This document shows positions 1 through 6,507 of a stretch of DNA of 8,918 bases, piece after piece. Under the pieces are notes generated by a model that had not been told where the DNA came from, made no database searches, and saw nothing but the letters and a program-made list of their open reading frames with translations. Every line of letters starts with the position of its first letter. Within the stretch, counting starts at the first letter, position 1. The DNA lies in assembly GCA_044425705.1 (NCBI GenBank), contig JAWXVD010000140.1, positions 1 to 8,918 of the forward strand. Direction: 5' to 3'. The stretch comes from JAWXVD01 sp044425705 (lineage in GTDB: Bacteria > Bacillota > Clostridia > Lachnospirales > Lachnospiraceae). The position numbers and the translations under genes were made by a program.

Positions 1-611
1 ATCAGCGTAGTGAGCTGATTTTCTGCAATAAGCTGATCTGTAAGTGCTAGTACCTTTGCTGCTGTTGCAGGATCAAGTGCAGCTGTATGTTCATCTAATA
101 ACAAAAGCTTAGGCTTCTGAATGGTAGCCATCAATAATGTCAAGGCTTGGCGTTGTCCCCCAGAAAGTAGTCCTACTTTAGATGTTAATCGTTCTTCTAA
201 TCCCAAATCCAATGATTTAAGTTGCTCTATATATTCTTTTCGTTCTACCTTTGTAATTCCAGGACGAAGAGATCGCTTCTTTCCACGCCTAGCAGCAAGT
301 GCTAAGTTCTCTTCTATTTGCATAGTAGGTGCAGTTCCCATCATAGGGTCTTGGAATACGCGTCCAATGTACTTTGCACGCTTGTGTTCTGGCAACCCGG
401 CAATTTCATGTCCATCGATAGAAATATCTCCTTGGTCTATAGGCCAAACACCCGCTATAGCGTTAAGCATCGTTGATTTACCAGCGCCATTTCCGCCAAT
501 GACTGTAACAAAATCACCTTCATTAAGCTTAAAATCAATCCCATTAAGTGCCACTTTTTCATTTACTGTATTAGGATTGAAGGTTTTATAAACATTTTTT
601 ATTTCAAGCAT
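1..611 (-). CDS. ABC importer ATP-binding subunit, partial (COG1101-like)
   Basis: This is the nucleotide-binding subunit that powers the importer encoded by the two genes upstream. It starts at ATG 609-611 and runs off the left edge after 203 codons, so the C-terminus is missing. Visible motifs are Walker A GGNGAGKST (residues 39-47), the Q-loop Gln at about 87, the signature LSGGQRQ (149-155) and Walker B with D-loop LLLLDEHTAALDP (169-181). The His after the Walker B Glu (DEHTAALDP, where most ABC ATPases have DEPT) fits, from memory, the COG1101 branch that partners COG2984 binding proteins and COG4120 permeases. The start overlaps the permease gene by 13 nt, and its GGAGGT ribosome site lies within the permease's last codons, so translation is probably coupled. 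The substrate cannot be read from this subunit. The ABC ATPase call is secure and the subfamily is likely. Confidence 0.95.
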   Translation of the reverse strand, partial: MLEIKNVYKTFNPNTVNEKVALNGIDFKLNEGDFVTVIGGNGAGKSTMLNAIAGVWPIDQGDISIDGHEIAGLPEHKRAKYIGRVFQDPMMGTAPTMQIEENLALAARRGKKRSLRPGITKVERKEYIEQLKSLDLGLEERLTSKVGLLSGGQRQALTLLMATIQKPKLLLLDEHTAALDPATAAKVLALTDQLIAENQLTTL

Positions 612-1555
612 GTTTTTTTACCTCCTTTAATATGCGATTGTGCATACTTCTTTTGCCAATAAGGAACTGCTAAGAAAATGGCAACGATAGTAGCTGAAAG
701 TAATTTTAAATAATTTGCGTCGAGTTTCATCCATAGTACCACTTGAATAACTGCATAATAAATAACTGATCCCAGTGCTACTCCTACTAATTTAAGTGCA
801 AAGTTGTTGAATATCTTTCCAAAAACTGCTCCACCAATAATAACTGCTGCTAAACCGATAACGATAGCGCCACGCCCCATATTGATATCTGAAAATCCTT
901 GATACTGCGCAAGCAGTGCTCCTGATAAAGCAACTAACCCATTTGAGAGCATAAGCCCAAGAACTTTCACGAGATTTGTATTAATACCCTGTGCTCTAGA
1001 CATGTGTTCATTCGCTCCTGTCGAGCGAAGAGACGCACCAAGTTCTGTTCCGAAGAACCAATATAAAATTGCGATAATCACAACTATAAAAACTGCTACA
1101 ATAAATACTGGGTTCTCTGTTGGGTTCGTACTCTTAACATTGCCTAGCGAAACCAATAAATCTAATGATGTACCACTGATTGCTTGGTTTGACTTACCCA
1201 TAATTGCCAGATTCACAGACCATAAGCCAAGCTGTGTCAAAATACCTGCTAGAATTGCAGGTATTCCCATCAATGTATGTAGTACCCCTGTAACAAATCC
1301 TGTTACCATACCTGCAAACACTGAAGCAAGTAAACTAATCCAAACATTAAAACCTGCAAGCATCATCATGACACAAACAGCTGCACCCGTACAAAGACTT
1401 CCGTCAACTGTTAAGTCAGCAATATCCAAAATCTTATAGGTGATATACACACCTATTGCCATAATTCCCCAAATCAGTCCTTGTGAAATTGCACCAGGCA
1501 TTGCACTAATTAACTGAGCTGGATTTAAACTAGCGAAATATGCAAGAATATCCAT
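599..1555 (-). CDS. ABC importer permease (BPD_transp_2 family, COG4120-like)
   Basis: This is the integral membrane subunit of the importer. Its 318 residues form about nine hydrophobic segments, the usual layout for the branched-chain-amino-acid/ribose type of permease (PF02653). An N-terminal block ILDIADLTVDGS and a cytoplasmic loop containing RSTGANEHMSRAQGIN, typical of this family, are visible. The C-terminus is basic (HIKGGKK). The start at ATG 1553-1555 has an AAGGAAG ribosome site upstream. The gene follows the lipoprotein gene after an 82-nt gap holding a stem-loop and overlaps the ATPase gene by 13 nt. Relatives in this three-gene arrangement include the streptococcal tryptophan transporter TrpXYZ, but many homologues have unknown substrates, so I give no symbol. 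Confidence 0.93.
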   Translation of the reverse strand: MDILAYFASLNPAQLISAMPGAISQGLIWGIMAIGVYITYKILDIADLTVDGSLCTGAAVCVMMMLAGFNVWISLLASVFAGMVTGFVTGVLHTLMGIPAILAGILTQLGLWSVNLAIMGKSNQAISGTSLDLLVSLGNVKSTNPTENPVFIVAVFIVVIIAILYWFFGTELGASLRSTGANEHMSRAQGINTNLVKVLGLMLSNGLVALSGALLAQYQGFSDINMGRGAIVIGLAAVIIGGAVFGKIFNNFALKLVGVALGSVIYYAVIQVVLWMKLDANYLKLLSATIVAIFLAVPYWQKKYAQSHIKGGKKTCLK

Positions 1556-1581
1556 AACTATCTTCCTTTCATCCTACACCA

Positions 1582-1613
1582 ATTGCCGCTTGTCTAAATG
1601 AGCAAGCGGCAAT
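1582..1613 (-). promoter_or_regulatory. Intercistronic stem-loop between lipoprotein and permease genes
   Basis: A perfect 11-bp inverted repeat (ATTGCCGCTTG at 1582-1592, CAAGCGGCAAT at 1603-1613) with a 10-nt loop sits 24 nt downstream of the lipoprotein stop and about 26 nt upstream of the permease start. On the transcribed strand no U-tract follows, so it is a poor intrinsic terminator for this operon. A more likely role is to shield the 3' end of the lipoprotein message or to lower downstream transcription, giving binding protein in excess over permease, as is common in importer operons. On the opposite strand the stem is followed by a T-rich stretch, but no gene there needs a terminator. 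Confidence 0.7.
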
Positions 1614-1637
1614 CAATATAATTTATTATTTTTATTT

Positions 1638-2672
1638 TTATTCTGTTTCGATAGCTTCGTAGCCATCTGGTACAGTAAGTCCTAATTCTTCACAAATTGT
1701 TGCGTTGTATTTTGCAGTAAATTCTGGTGCATATTCAATCGGCATTTCTGTAACATCCGATTCTCCACTTAGAATAGCTACTGCCATTTCACCTGTTGCA
1801 TAACCAAGATCATAGTAATCAATCGATAGTGTAGCAACTCCACAGATAGATGCGATACCTTCTTCGCCTGCTATAACTGGAACTCCTGCTGGTTGACAAA
1901 TATTATAGATAATACTAGCGTTACTTGCTACTGTGTTATCAGTTGGTACGTAGATTACATCATTTGCATCTACTGCCGAAGTAGTAACTGAAGCTAAATC
2001 ATTAGAATCTGTAAATGGATATAATTCACAAGCGTAACCTAACGCTTCAAGTTCTGCCATAACAACATCTACTTGGTATTGTGAATTCGCCTCTGCAGAG
2101 CAATATAAAAGACCAACTGTTTCAGCATCTGGGAACCATTCTTGTACCATAGCTGCTTGCTCATCTAATGGAGCAAGATCTGAAGTACCAGAAATATTAG
2201 TTCCAACCATTCCATCGAAATCATCGATGCCAAGTGCCACACCATATTCTGTAACGGAAGTCCCTAAAATTGGGATTGTTGTTGTACCTGCTTGTGCTGC
2301 TTGTAATGCTGCTGTTGCATTTGCCATGATTAAGTCTACATCTGAAGAAACGTAGCCGTTTATAATCGTGCTACAAGTAGCCGACTCACCTTGTGCTGTC
2401 TGCACAATAATTTCTACTTGACCTGGAAATGCTGCTTCTATTGCATCGCTAAATCCTTGTGTTGCTGCATCTAGAGCATCATGCTCTACCAATTGGCATA
2501 CCCCTATAGTATAAAGAATTTCTGCGTCTGTTGTTTCTACTGTTTCTGTTGTTTCTGTTGTTTCTGTTCCTTCTGTTGTTGCCTCTGCATCTGTGCTATC
2601 ACTTGTTGAACCACAAGCAGTCATCGATAACACCATGATTGCAATCAGTAATAATGATAAATGTTTTTTCAT
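1638..2672 (-). CDS. ABC importer substrate-binding lipoprotein (PF04392/COG2984-like)
   Basis: This is the extracellular ligand-binding subunit, anchored by lipid to the outer face of the membrane. The 344 residues begin with a lipoprotein signal (KK, a hydrophobic core, then LSMTAC, with Cys20 as the lipidation site). A Thr/Glu-rich flexible linker covers about residues 22-50. The mature domain starts near YTIGVCQLVEHDALDAATQGF and has the two-lobe periplasmic-binding pattern of the family that contains the streptococcal tryptophan-binding protein TrpX. The ribosome site AAGGGAG lies 6 nt before ATG. It is first in the operon with its own promoter at 2763-2791. The linker is encoded by imperfect 9-nt tandem repeats, so its length could vary between strains. 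Tryptophan as ligand is plausible from family knowledge but not shown here. Confidence 0.92.
   Translation of the reverse strand: MKKHLSLLLIAIMVLSMTACGSTSDSTDAEATTEGTETTETTETVETTDAEILYTIGVCQLVEHDALDAATQGFSDAIEAAFPGQVEIIVQTAQGESATCSTIINGYVSSDVDLIMANATAALQAAQAGTTTIPILGTSVTEYGVALGIDDFDGMVGTNISGTSDLAPLDEQAAMVQEWFPDAETVGLLYCSAEANSQYQVDVVMAELEALGYACELYPFTDSNDLASVTTSAVDANDVIYVPTDNTVASNASIIYNICQPAGVPVIAGEEGIASICGVATLSIDYYDLGYATGEMAVAILSGESDVTEMPIEYAPEFTAKYNATICEELGLTVPDGYEAIETE
2530..2574 (-). repeat. 9-nt tandem repeat coding for a Thr/Glu linker
   Basis: Five imperfect 9-nt units lie head to tail, with GTTGTTTCT on the plus strand as the commonest form. They encode the Thr/Glu-rich linker of the binding lipoprotein in frame. 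Unit gain or loss would lengthen or shorten the tether without a frameshift. Confidence 0.75.
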
Positions 2673-2703
2673 GATTTTCTCCCTTATGCTCTAAATATTT
2701 TCT

Positions 2704-2740
2704 GTACTTTATCACTTTAAAGCAATTAAGTGAAAAGTAC
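2704..2740 (-). promoter_or_regulatory. 5'-leader hairpin of the importer operon
   Basis: The arms at 2704-2717 and 2728-2740 pair over 13 bp with one bulged base and a 10-nt loop. They lie between the predicted promoter and the lipoprotein start, so the hairpin would form in the leader RNA or act as a DNA operator. No U-tract follows it and no T-box or riboswitch consensus was recognised. Its function is unknown. Confidence 0.55.
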
Positions 2741-2762
2741 AAGAGAGAAACTCTATAATTTT

Positions 2763-2803
2763 GATATACCAATAATATGATTCTTAGTCAAATTGCACAA
2801 TTT
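2763..2803 (-). promoter_or_regulatory. Predicted sigma-A promoter with inverted repeat at the -35
   Basis: On the minus strand TTGACT (2786-2791) is followed after 17 nt by TATATC (2763-2768), a fair match to a vegetative promoter about 90 nt upstream of the lipoprotein start. A perfect 6-bp inverted repeat (AAATTG, CA, CAATTT; 2790-2803) overlaps the edge of the -35 box and could be an operator. Both are pattern matches only. Confidence 0.5.
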
Positions 2804-2867
2804 TTTTAAGTTTCACTAAAATTTCCCATTAACACTTATAATTACGAATGCTAAATTCTCCCTTAAC

Positions 2868-3350
2868 TTACAGGTTTACTCTAATGTTTGTTGGTAGTTC
2901 CATTTCATCTTTCATACTAATAAATCCATACTTTTCATATAGAGGTCTTCCAACACTTGTTGCTTCAAGAGTAATCGCATTTATTTTTTTATTTCTAGCC
3001 TCATTCACTAAAATATCAAGAAGTTTATATGCGCTTCCTCTTCTTCTATAGTTTGGCTTTGTATACATATTCATTATATACGCCTTCTTTCCACTTGGAT
3101 TATGATATGTTGGCATCACTTCAAAAAAACTTACTGCACCTGCACCAACAAATTCCTCACCAAAAAACACAAGATAGGCGCAATGATTTTCATTTTCTAA
3201 ATTATTTTGATAATATCTATAAGTTTCCTTTCTCACATCACTCATATCAACATCATCGGACAATTGATTTGCAGATTTTAATACTTCAATTCGTACGTCT
3301 GTCAAAAAATCAATGTCATCTATACTTGCCTTTTTATAGGTGAAACTCAT
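2868..3350 (-). CDS. GNAT family N-acetyltransferase
   Basis: This is a probable acetyl-CoA-dependent N-acetyltransferase of 160 residues, about the usual length for a single GNAT domain. The acetyl-CoA-binding motif A is visible as MNMYTKPNYRRRGSA, with the R-x-x-G-x-A loop at residues 102-107. The later LYEKYGF block (137-143) is the usual motif B region. The acceptor substrate cannot be inferred. The start at ATG 3348-3350 follows a strong GGAGGGG site that lies inside the preceding gene, and the two genes overlap by 17 nt, so they are probably translated together. No clear terminator was seen after the stop before the next promoter region. Confidence 0.9.
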   Translation of the reverse strand: MSFTYKKASIDDIDFLTDVRIEVLKSANQLSDDVDMSDVRKETYRYYQNNLENENHCAYLVFFGEEFVGAGAVSFFEVMPTYHNPSGKKAYIMNMYTKPNYRRRGSAYKLLDILVNEARNKKINAITLEATSVGRPLYEKYGFISMKDEMELPTNIRVNL

Positions 3351-3987
3351 GTATTCCCCTCCAATTACAATCTATTAATTTCGTTGCATAATAGGTATCT
3401 GCTGTATATAATGCTACTACTGGATTATGCCCCAGAACTCTATCTTTAACTACTAATGTTGTGGTTGGTGCAACTGAATATTTATAAAACATACTATCAT
3501 GTCCTACACATAAACCTACTACTATATTAATATCCGTTTCTTGTTTTGCCAATAACTCCGCTTGTAGTATTGGATTACATGTATTACATCCAATCTGTGC
3601 ACACTCTTCCGGAATTCCTATTTCAACTTTTGCAATCTCACCAACTTTGCATCCGACCCCATACACTTCAAATCCATGATTTCTTAGAATCTTTGCTAAT
3701 ACACGACTTTCTTTAAGTAATCCCACACATGTAGCTATTCCAATCTTCTTCACATGCAACTTTTTTGCCCATTCAATAGTTTCTTGTACACGTGTCATCT
3801 GACAGTAATTTTCGTATTCAACTTTTGCACTAGCCACCATCACATTTTTATTTTCCTCTAGCAAATATCTCTGCCTCACTTCATCACGCAACTTTTCTTC
3901 CGTATGTTGTGACACACAGAATGCAGGATGTTTTTTCCCTTCCGAATCGCATGCTTTTGCCCCACAATCGATACAGCTTAATGTCAT
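3334..3987 (-). CDS. DUF1847 family cysteine-rich, probably metal-binding protein
   Basis: I recognise this as a DUF1847 protein (PF08901), a family of unknown function in anaerobes. It begins with a C-x2-C-x4-C cluster (Cys5, 8, 13) and Cys24. Later it has a V-G-C-K-V-G-E segment, a C-x4-C-x2-C cluster (Cys129, 134, 137) and an L-C-V-G-H-D segment (Cys160). This suggests a metal or iron-sulfur site, an inference. I chose ATG 3985-3987 (217 residues) because GAGG lies 5 nt upstream. An ATG seven codons earlier (4008) has no ribosome site. The gene overlaps the next acetyltransferase gene by 17 nt. A possible -35 box TTGACA at 4075-4080 lies upstream, but no good -10 follows. Confidence 0.85.
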   Translation of the reverse strand: MTLSCIDCGAKACDSEGKKHPAFCVSQHTEEKLRDEVRQRYLLEENKNVMVASAKVEYENYCQMTRVQETIEWAKKLHVKKIGIATCVGLLKESRVLAKILRNHGFEVYGVGCKVGEIAKVEIGIPEECAQIGCNTCNPILQAELLAKQETDINIVVGLCVGHDSMFYKYSVAPTTTLVVKDRVLGHNPVVALYTADTYYATKLIDCNWRGIHEFHL

Positions 3988-4183
3988 TCTGTCCTCGTTC
4001 TTTTTCATGCGTTAGTGCATGTTGCATATAAGTGATTGCTAAGTTCTTTAACCACATTTCAAAAGCCCTTGCTATGTCAATACGTTAATTTTCAAATTGG
4101 ACTAACTTAAATTCCTCATTGACACTTATAGGCGTAAATGCTAATATACTTACATAAAGAAGCGGGTTTTGACTAAGTAGAAT
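3988..4183. other. Intergenic region, no gene seen
   Basis: This AT-rich spacer lies between the DUF1847 start and the polyvalent-domain pseudogene. It holds a lone minus-strand TTGACA (4075-4080) and a 12-base stretch at about 4033-4044 resembling the GCTAAGTT-containing edge of repeats A and B. It also holds one member of a weak repeat pair (4111-4144). No convincing terminator or small gene was found. Confidence 0.5.
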
Positions 4184-4708
4184 TTATAATTTGAACGGGT
4201 TGCACGTTTCTTTTTTTATATCCAAAACATCGTATAAATATAACTTTCCATCTTGAGCATGTCGAATCAACATTGAAGCATGAAACACATTATATCTTTC
4301 TAGTTCACCATTTTCATTATATACAGGTAGTGCAAATCTTGAATCATATCGATACCAACCATATTTTGCATTTCTTATATGCTTATTTTCTATGTTATCT
4401 CTATGATATTTACCAACTGCAATTTCTATTAATTCTGGAATTCCTTGTGCTGCATTCGCTTTCGCTTTTGCGCTTGCTCCCTTTAATTGATATGTATATT
4501 TAGAACCTGTAAATTCATTTGGAAAATCATTTCCGATATATACAAGATCATTCGATTCTACAATCCCATAAAATTCTCCAACATATTGTTCCAAATAATT
4601 CTTTACTTCTGACTAGTTAATAGCTCGTTTCCCTTTAAAAAGGACATCATGAATAATCACAATTTTTTCTCCATCAAGGTCTTTAATAATACTAATATTC
4701 CTATCCAT
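4184..4708 (-). pseudogene. Phage/conjugative-element polyvalent-protein domain, broken by an in-frame TAG
   Basis: From ATG 4706-4708, behind an AGAGG site, one frame runs 174 codons to TAA and is interrupted once, by TAG at 4613-4615 (codon 32). Both sides belong to one domain that I recall from the C-terminal parts of large polyvalent proteins of Firmicutes phages and conjugative elements (LPD3-like). Landmarks are a QGIPELIEIA block, AKYGWYRYDSRFALPVY and the ending LYLYDVLDIKKET. Relatives, as I recall them, carry Trp at the stop position (context R-x-x-N-W), so TGG to TAG is the simplest explanation. A restart at TTG 4592-4594 would give only the downstream 136 residues and has no convincing ribosome site. 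The piece is probably a relic of a mobile element. The family name is from memory; the interruption is directly visible. Confidence 0.6.
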
Positions 4709-4750
4709 TAATACGTACCTCTTTCTATTATTTTATTTTGGGGCTGCAAA

Positions 4751-4765
4751 TGATTGATCCAATCA
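4751..4765. promoter_or_regulatory. Inverted repeat upstream of the polyvalent-domain pseudogene
   Basis: TGATTG, ATC, CAATCA form a perfect 6-bp inverted repeat with a 3-nt centre, about 45 nt upstream of the pseudogene start. It could be an operator of the former gene. The rest of 4709-4850 is AT-rich with no gene seen. Confidence 0.3.
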
Positions 4766-4850
4766 CTGATATAACTGAAATGAAATTAGAATATTTTTTA
4801 TATACGGAAAGTTTAGCATATACTTTCTCTAATAACAATCACTTAAGGTT

Positions 4851-5089
4851 AAAATAAGATACTACAAATAAAGGTGCCCACACCCGCAGACACCCCACTC
4901 CTATAACCTTCTAATATTCTCAAATGTATTGAACAAATCCAATTTCCCATACCCCTCTTGTGTCAAGTAGTTGTCACGTGCTTTTCCACCTTTTTATACA
5001 GAGAAGCCCTACGAAATCCATTGTTTTCGCAAGGCTTGTGTTAATGCTAAGTTAGCAAAAATAGGTGTTAGATAATTGCTAAGTTATAA
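4851..5089 (-). repeat. Interspersed hairpin repeat, copy A
   Basis: This is the first of three copies of a noncoding repeat in the same orientation. It aligns with copy B (6241-6484) over its full length with about 16 substitutions and two small indels, roughly 93% identity. The left half (4851-4970) differs from B at only 3 of 120 positions, and the right half at about 13 plus the indels. The right half holds the conserved hairpin (5004-5037) and the block TCTTGTGTCAAGT, which contains the short inverted repeat CTTG-TGT-CAAG. It lies just downstream of the Fic gene in the direction of transcription. I recognise no insertion-sequence ends or transposase. Confidence 0.85.
5004..5037 (-). other. 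Conserved repeat hairpin (copy A)
   Basis: A 13-bp stem (arms 5004-5016 and 5025-5037) has an 8-nt loop whose plus-strand sequence begins TCCA. The two plus-strand mismatches become G-U pairs in minus-strand RNA. The tract after it on the minus strand (CTCTGTATAAAAAGG) is too poor in U for a typical intrinsic terminator. Confidence 0.65.
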
Positions 5090-5140
5090 TGTCGCCCTTT
5101 TTCTTATCACACATACCATTCATTCAATTATCTCCATTTG

Positions 5141-5165
5141 AACTATCCGATATTTTCAGATAGTT
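5141..5165 (-). other. Weak stem-loop after fic
   Basis: Arms AACTATC (5141-5147) and GATAGTT (5159-5165) could form a 7-bp AT-rich stem 14 nt beyond the Fic stop codon. No U-tract follows, so a terminator role is doubtful. Confidence 0.25.
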
Positions 5166-5179
5166 GCATTTTCATCCCC

Positions 5180-5962
5180 TCACAAATCATTAATCTCATC
5201 ATTCAATATTTGTTTACTAATTTCCTCCATCTTCCCATCGTGCTTTCTTATTAAATAAACTCCTGCTTGTATAGATTTATTCTCTATTAGAATCTGATAC
5301 TTATCGAGCATATTTACAACTATCTCTTTAACTTTAGCACCTTCTTCAAAAGCATCATAAATTATCTTTTCCAAATACTTATAATTTCTTTTATCACCTA
5401 GTTCATCACTGAAAAGAGCCGATGCTGCTACTAATGCCGTTCTCATATATACTGCATTTTCTTCAAACAACTCAGAATGAATGCATATCCCCATCTGTTC
5501 AATATACTTACTGCAAAACGTTACTATAGTTCTTGTATTCCCTTCTCTAAAGGGATGTATTTTCCATAATTCTGCCATACTTTTCGAAAAAACTTCAGTT
5601 AAGTCTTTTAAGTCCAAACAACTCCACTCTATGTGCCTCATTTCTTCTAATATTAAGTCTAGCTCCTCTTTTATATTATCGTATTCAGAATATTCTATCG
5701 ATACACCACCTAAAGCAGGCTCTGATTTTTCTATATTAATTGCACGAAACTCTCCCGCCCATTCATAAATATCCTGAAAGATGTAAGCATGAATTCCACA
5801 TAATCCATCTACTGTCATATCAATATTTGAAGTGTTCATAACTAATTGAGATAAGCGAAAGCTACAATACTCTGCTTCCATTTCATCTAGTCGATCTTGA
5901 ACTTTTATCTCTGCCATATTTTTTAGTACTGTACTATTAGGATATAAATAAGGATCTCTCAT
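5180..5962 (-). CDS. fic: Fic domain AMP-transferase toxin
   Basis: This is a Fic-fold enzyme predicted to transfer AMP from ATP to a hydroxyl side chain of target proteins. The active-site motif HPFREGNTR (residues 136-144) has the catalytic His, the metal-binding Glu and the phosphate-binding G-N-T-R. A flap-like segment ALGGVSIEYSEYDNI lies upstream, and the N-terminal DPYLYPNSTVLKN matches small bacterial Fic toxins. No inhibitory (S/T)-x3-E-(G/N) helix is evident within the protein, which fits class I Fic enzymes controlled by a separate antitoxin. I chose ATG 5960-5962 (260 residues) because GAGG lies 5 nt upstream; GTG 5966-5968 overlaps that site. A small antitoxin gene ends 11 nt upstream. 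The cassette lies between direct repeats A and B. The cellular target is unknown. Confidence 0.92.
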   Translation of the reverse strand: MRDPYLYPNSTVLKNMAEIKVQDRLDEMEAEYCSFRLSQLVMNTSNIDMTVDGLCGIHAYIFQDIYEWAGEFRAINIEKSEPALGGVSIEYSEYDNIKEELDLILEEMRHIEWSCLDLKDLTEVFSKSMAELWKIHPFREGNTRTIVTFCSKYIEQMGICIHSELFEENAVYMRTALVAASALFSDELGDKRNYKYLEKIIYDAFEEGAKVKEIVVNMLDKYQILIENKSIQAGVYLIRKHDGKMEEISKQILNDEINDL

Positions 5963-5973
5963 ATACACCTCAC

Positions 5974-6141
5974 TTACTTCATTTTATACTTTCGATCTAA
6001 TTCTTTTTTAATATCATCCATAGAAATTTCGCCTTTTTTTTCTTTCTCAACTAAATTTCTAAACTCTACTGAAGGTTCTAATCCATCTACTTTAATCATA
6101 CCAAGTGCATAATCCCATTTTTTATTTTGGCTAACTAACAT
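5974..6141 (-). CDS. VbhA-like antitoxin of the Fic toxin
   Basis: This 55-residue gene starts at ATG 6139-6141 behind a near-perfect AAAGGAGG site with 6-nt spacing and ends 11 nt before fic. The protein begins MLVSQNKKWDYALGMIKVDG, continues LEPSVEFRNLVEKEKKGEIS and ends in a charged helix KKELDRKYKMK. Its size, position and the G-L-x-P-S ... K-G-E-I-S pattern match VbhA-family antitoxins, which insert an inhibitory helix into the ATP site of the Fic partner. The canonical motif is (S/T)-x3-E-(G/N). Here the best match is Met15-IKV-Asp19-Gly20, so both the Ser/Thr and the Glu are replaced. It has no DNA-binding domain, so another factor may act at the promoter repeat. Confidence is good for an antitoxin role and moderate for the mechanism. 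Confidence 0.82.
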   Translation of the reverse strand: MLVSQNKKWDYALGMIKVDGLEPSVEFRNLVEKEKKGEISMDDIKKELDRKYKMK

Positions 6142-6189
6142 ACAAAACCTCCTTTAATAAAATGTCTTTTTGTATCATCTCTATATAAT

Positions 6190-6227
6190 AGTATATCATA
6201 TTTTATCTTTCTAAACAGATAAAATAT
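6190..6227 (-). promoter_or_regulatory. Promoter/operator of the antitoxin-fic operon
   Basis: On the minus strand a -10-like TATACT (6190-6195) lies about 50 nt upstream of the antitoxin start. Directly upstream is a perfect 11-bp inverted repeat (ATATTTTATCT at 6198-6208, AGATAAAATAT at 6217-6227, 8-nt centre) covering the expected spacer and -35 area. No good -35 hexamer was found, so the promoter may need an activator or be weak. The repeat is placed as a repressor site would be. Confidence 0.5.
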
Positions 6228-6240
6228 ATAGATTAATAAT

Positions 6241-6484
6241 AAAATAAGACACCACAAATAAAGGTGCCCACACCCGCAGACCCCCCACTCCTATAACCTT
6301 CTAATATTCTCAAATGTATTGAACAAATCCAATTTCCCATACCCCTCTTGTGTCAAGTAGTTGTTACGTACTTTTGTATCTTTTTATACAGAGAAGCCCT
6401 ACGAAATCCACTATTTCCGTAAGGCTTGTGTTTTGTTAATGCTAAGTTGATAAAAATAGGTGTTAGGTAATTGCTAAGTTTATA
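6241..6484 (-). repeat. Interspersed hairpin repeat, copy B
   Basis: This is a full-length direct copy of repeat A, about 93% identical, with a 5-nt insertion after the hairpin. It lies between the promoter of the antitoxin-fic cassette and the end of the acetyltransferase gene, whose stop is 23 nt away. Copies A and B therefore bracket the Fic cassette and could recombine to delete it. Confidence 0.85.
6394..6427 (-). other. Conserved repeat hairpin (copy B)
   Basis: It has the same geometry as copy A: a 13-bp stem (arms 6394-6406 and 6415-6427) and an 8-nt loop whose plus-strand sequence begins TCCA. Its two plus-strand mismatches again become G-U pairs on the minus strand, although one lies at a different stem position from copy A. 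Confidence 0.65.
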
Positions 6485-6507
6485 ACATTTCTGTTCCGAA
6501 TAATAAT

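Noticed and set aside
121..591. Plus-strand open frame opposite the ABC ATPase
   Set aside because: The minus frame encodes clear Walker A, signature and Walker B motifs; the plus frame has no recognisable domain.
1002..1439. Plus-strand open frame opposite the permease
   Set aside because: It is a shadow of a well-supported membrane protein gene on the minus strand.
1582..1613. Terminator for a plus-strand transcript
   Set aside because: The stem is followed by T-rich sequence on the plus strand, but no plus-strand gene is supported nearby.
2673..2760. T-box or other known riboswitch in the importer leader
   Set aside because: The leader is short and shows no T-box motif or other recognised aptamer, only one bulged hairpin.
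4851..4960. Short minus-strand frame inside repeats A and B starting MGNWICSIHLRIL, which looked like a small hydrophobic or bacteriocin-like peptide
   Set aside because: The ATG lies too close to its purine run for good initiation, and all three differences between A and B in this stretch change the amino acid, so there is no sign of protein selection.
5004..5037. Repeat hairpin as a standard rho-independent terminator
   Set aside because: The tract after the stem on the transcribed strand is not U-rich enough in A and B and only moderately so in C. It is kept as a conserved hairpin of unknown role.
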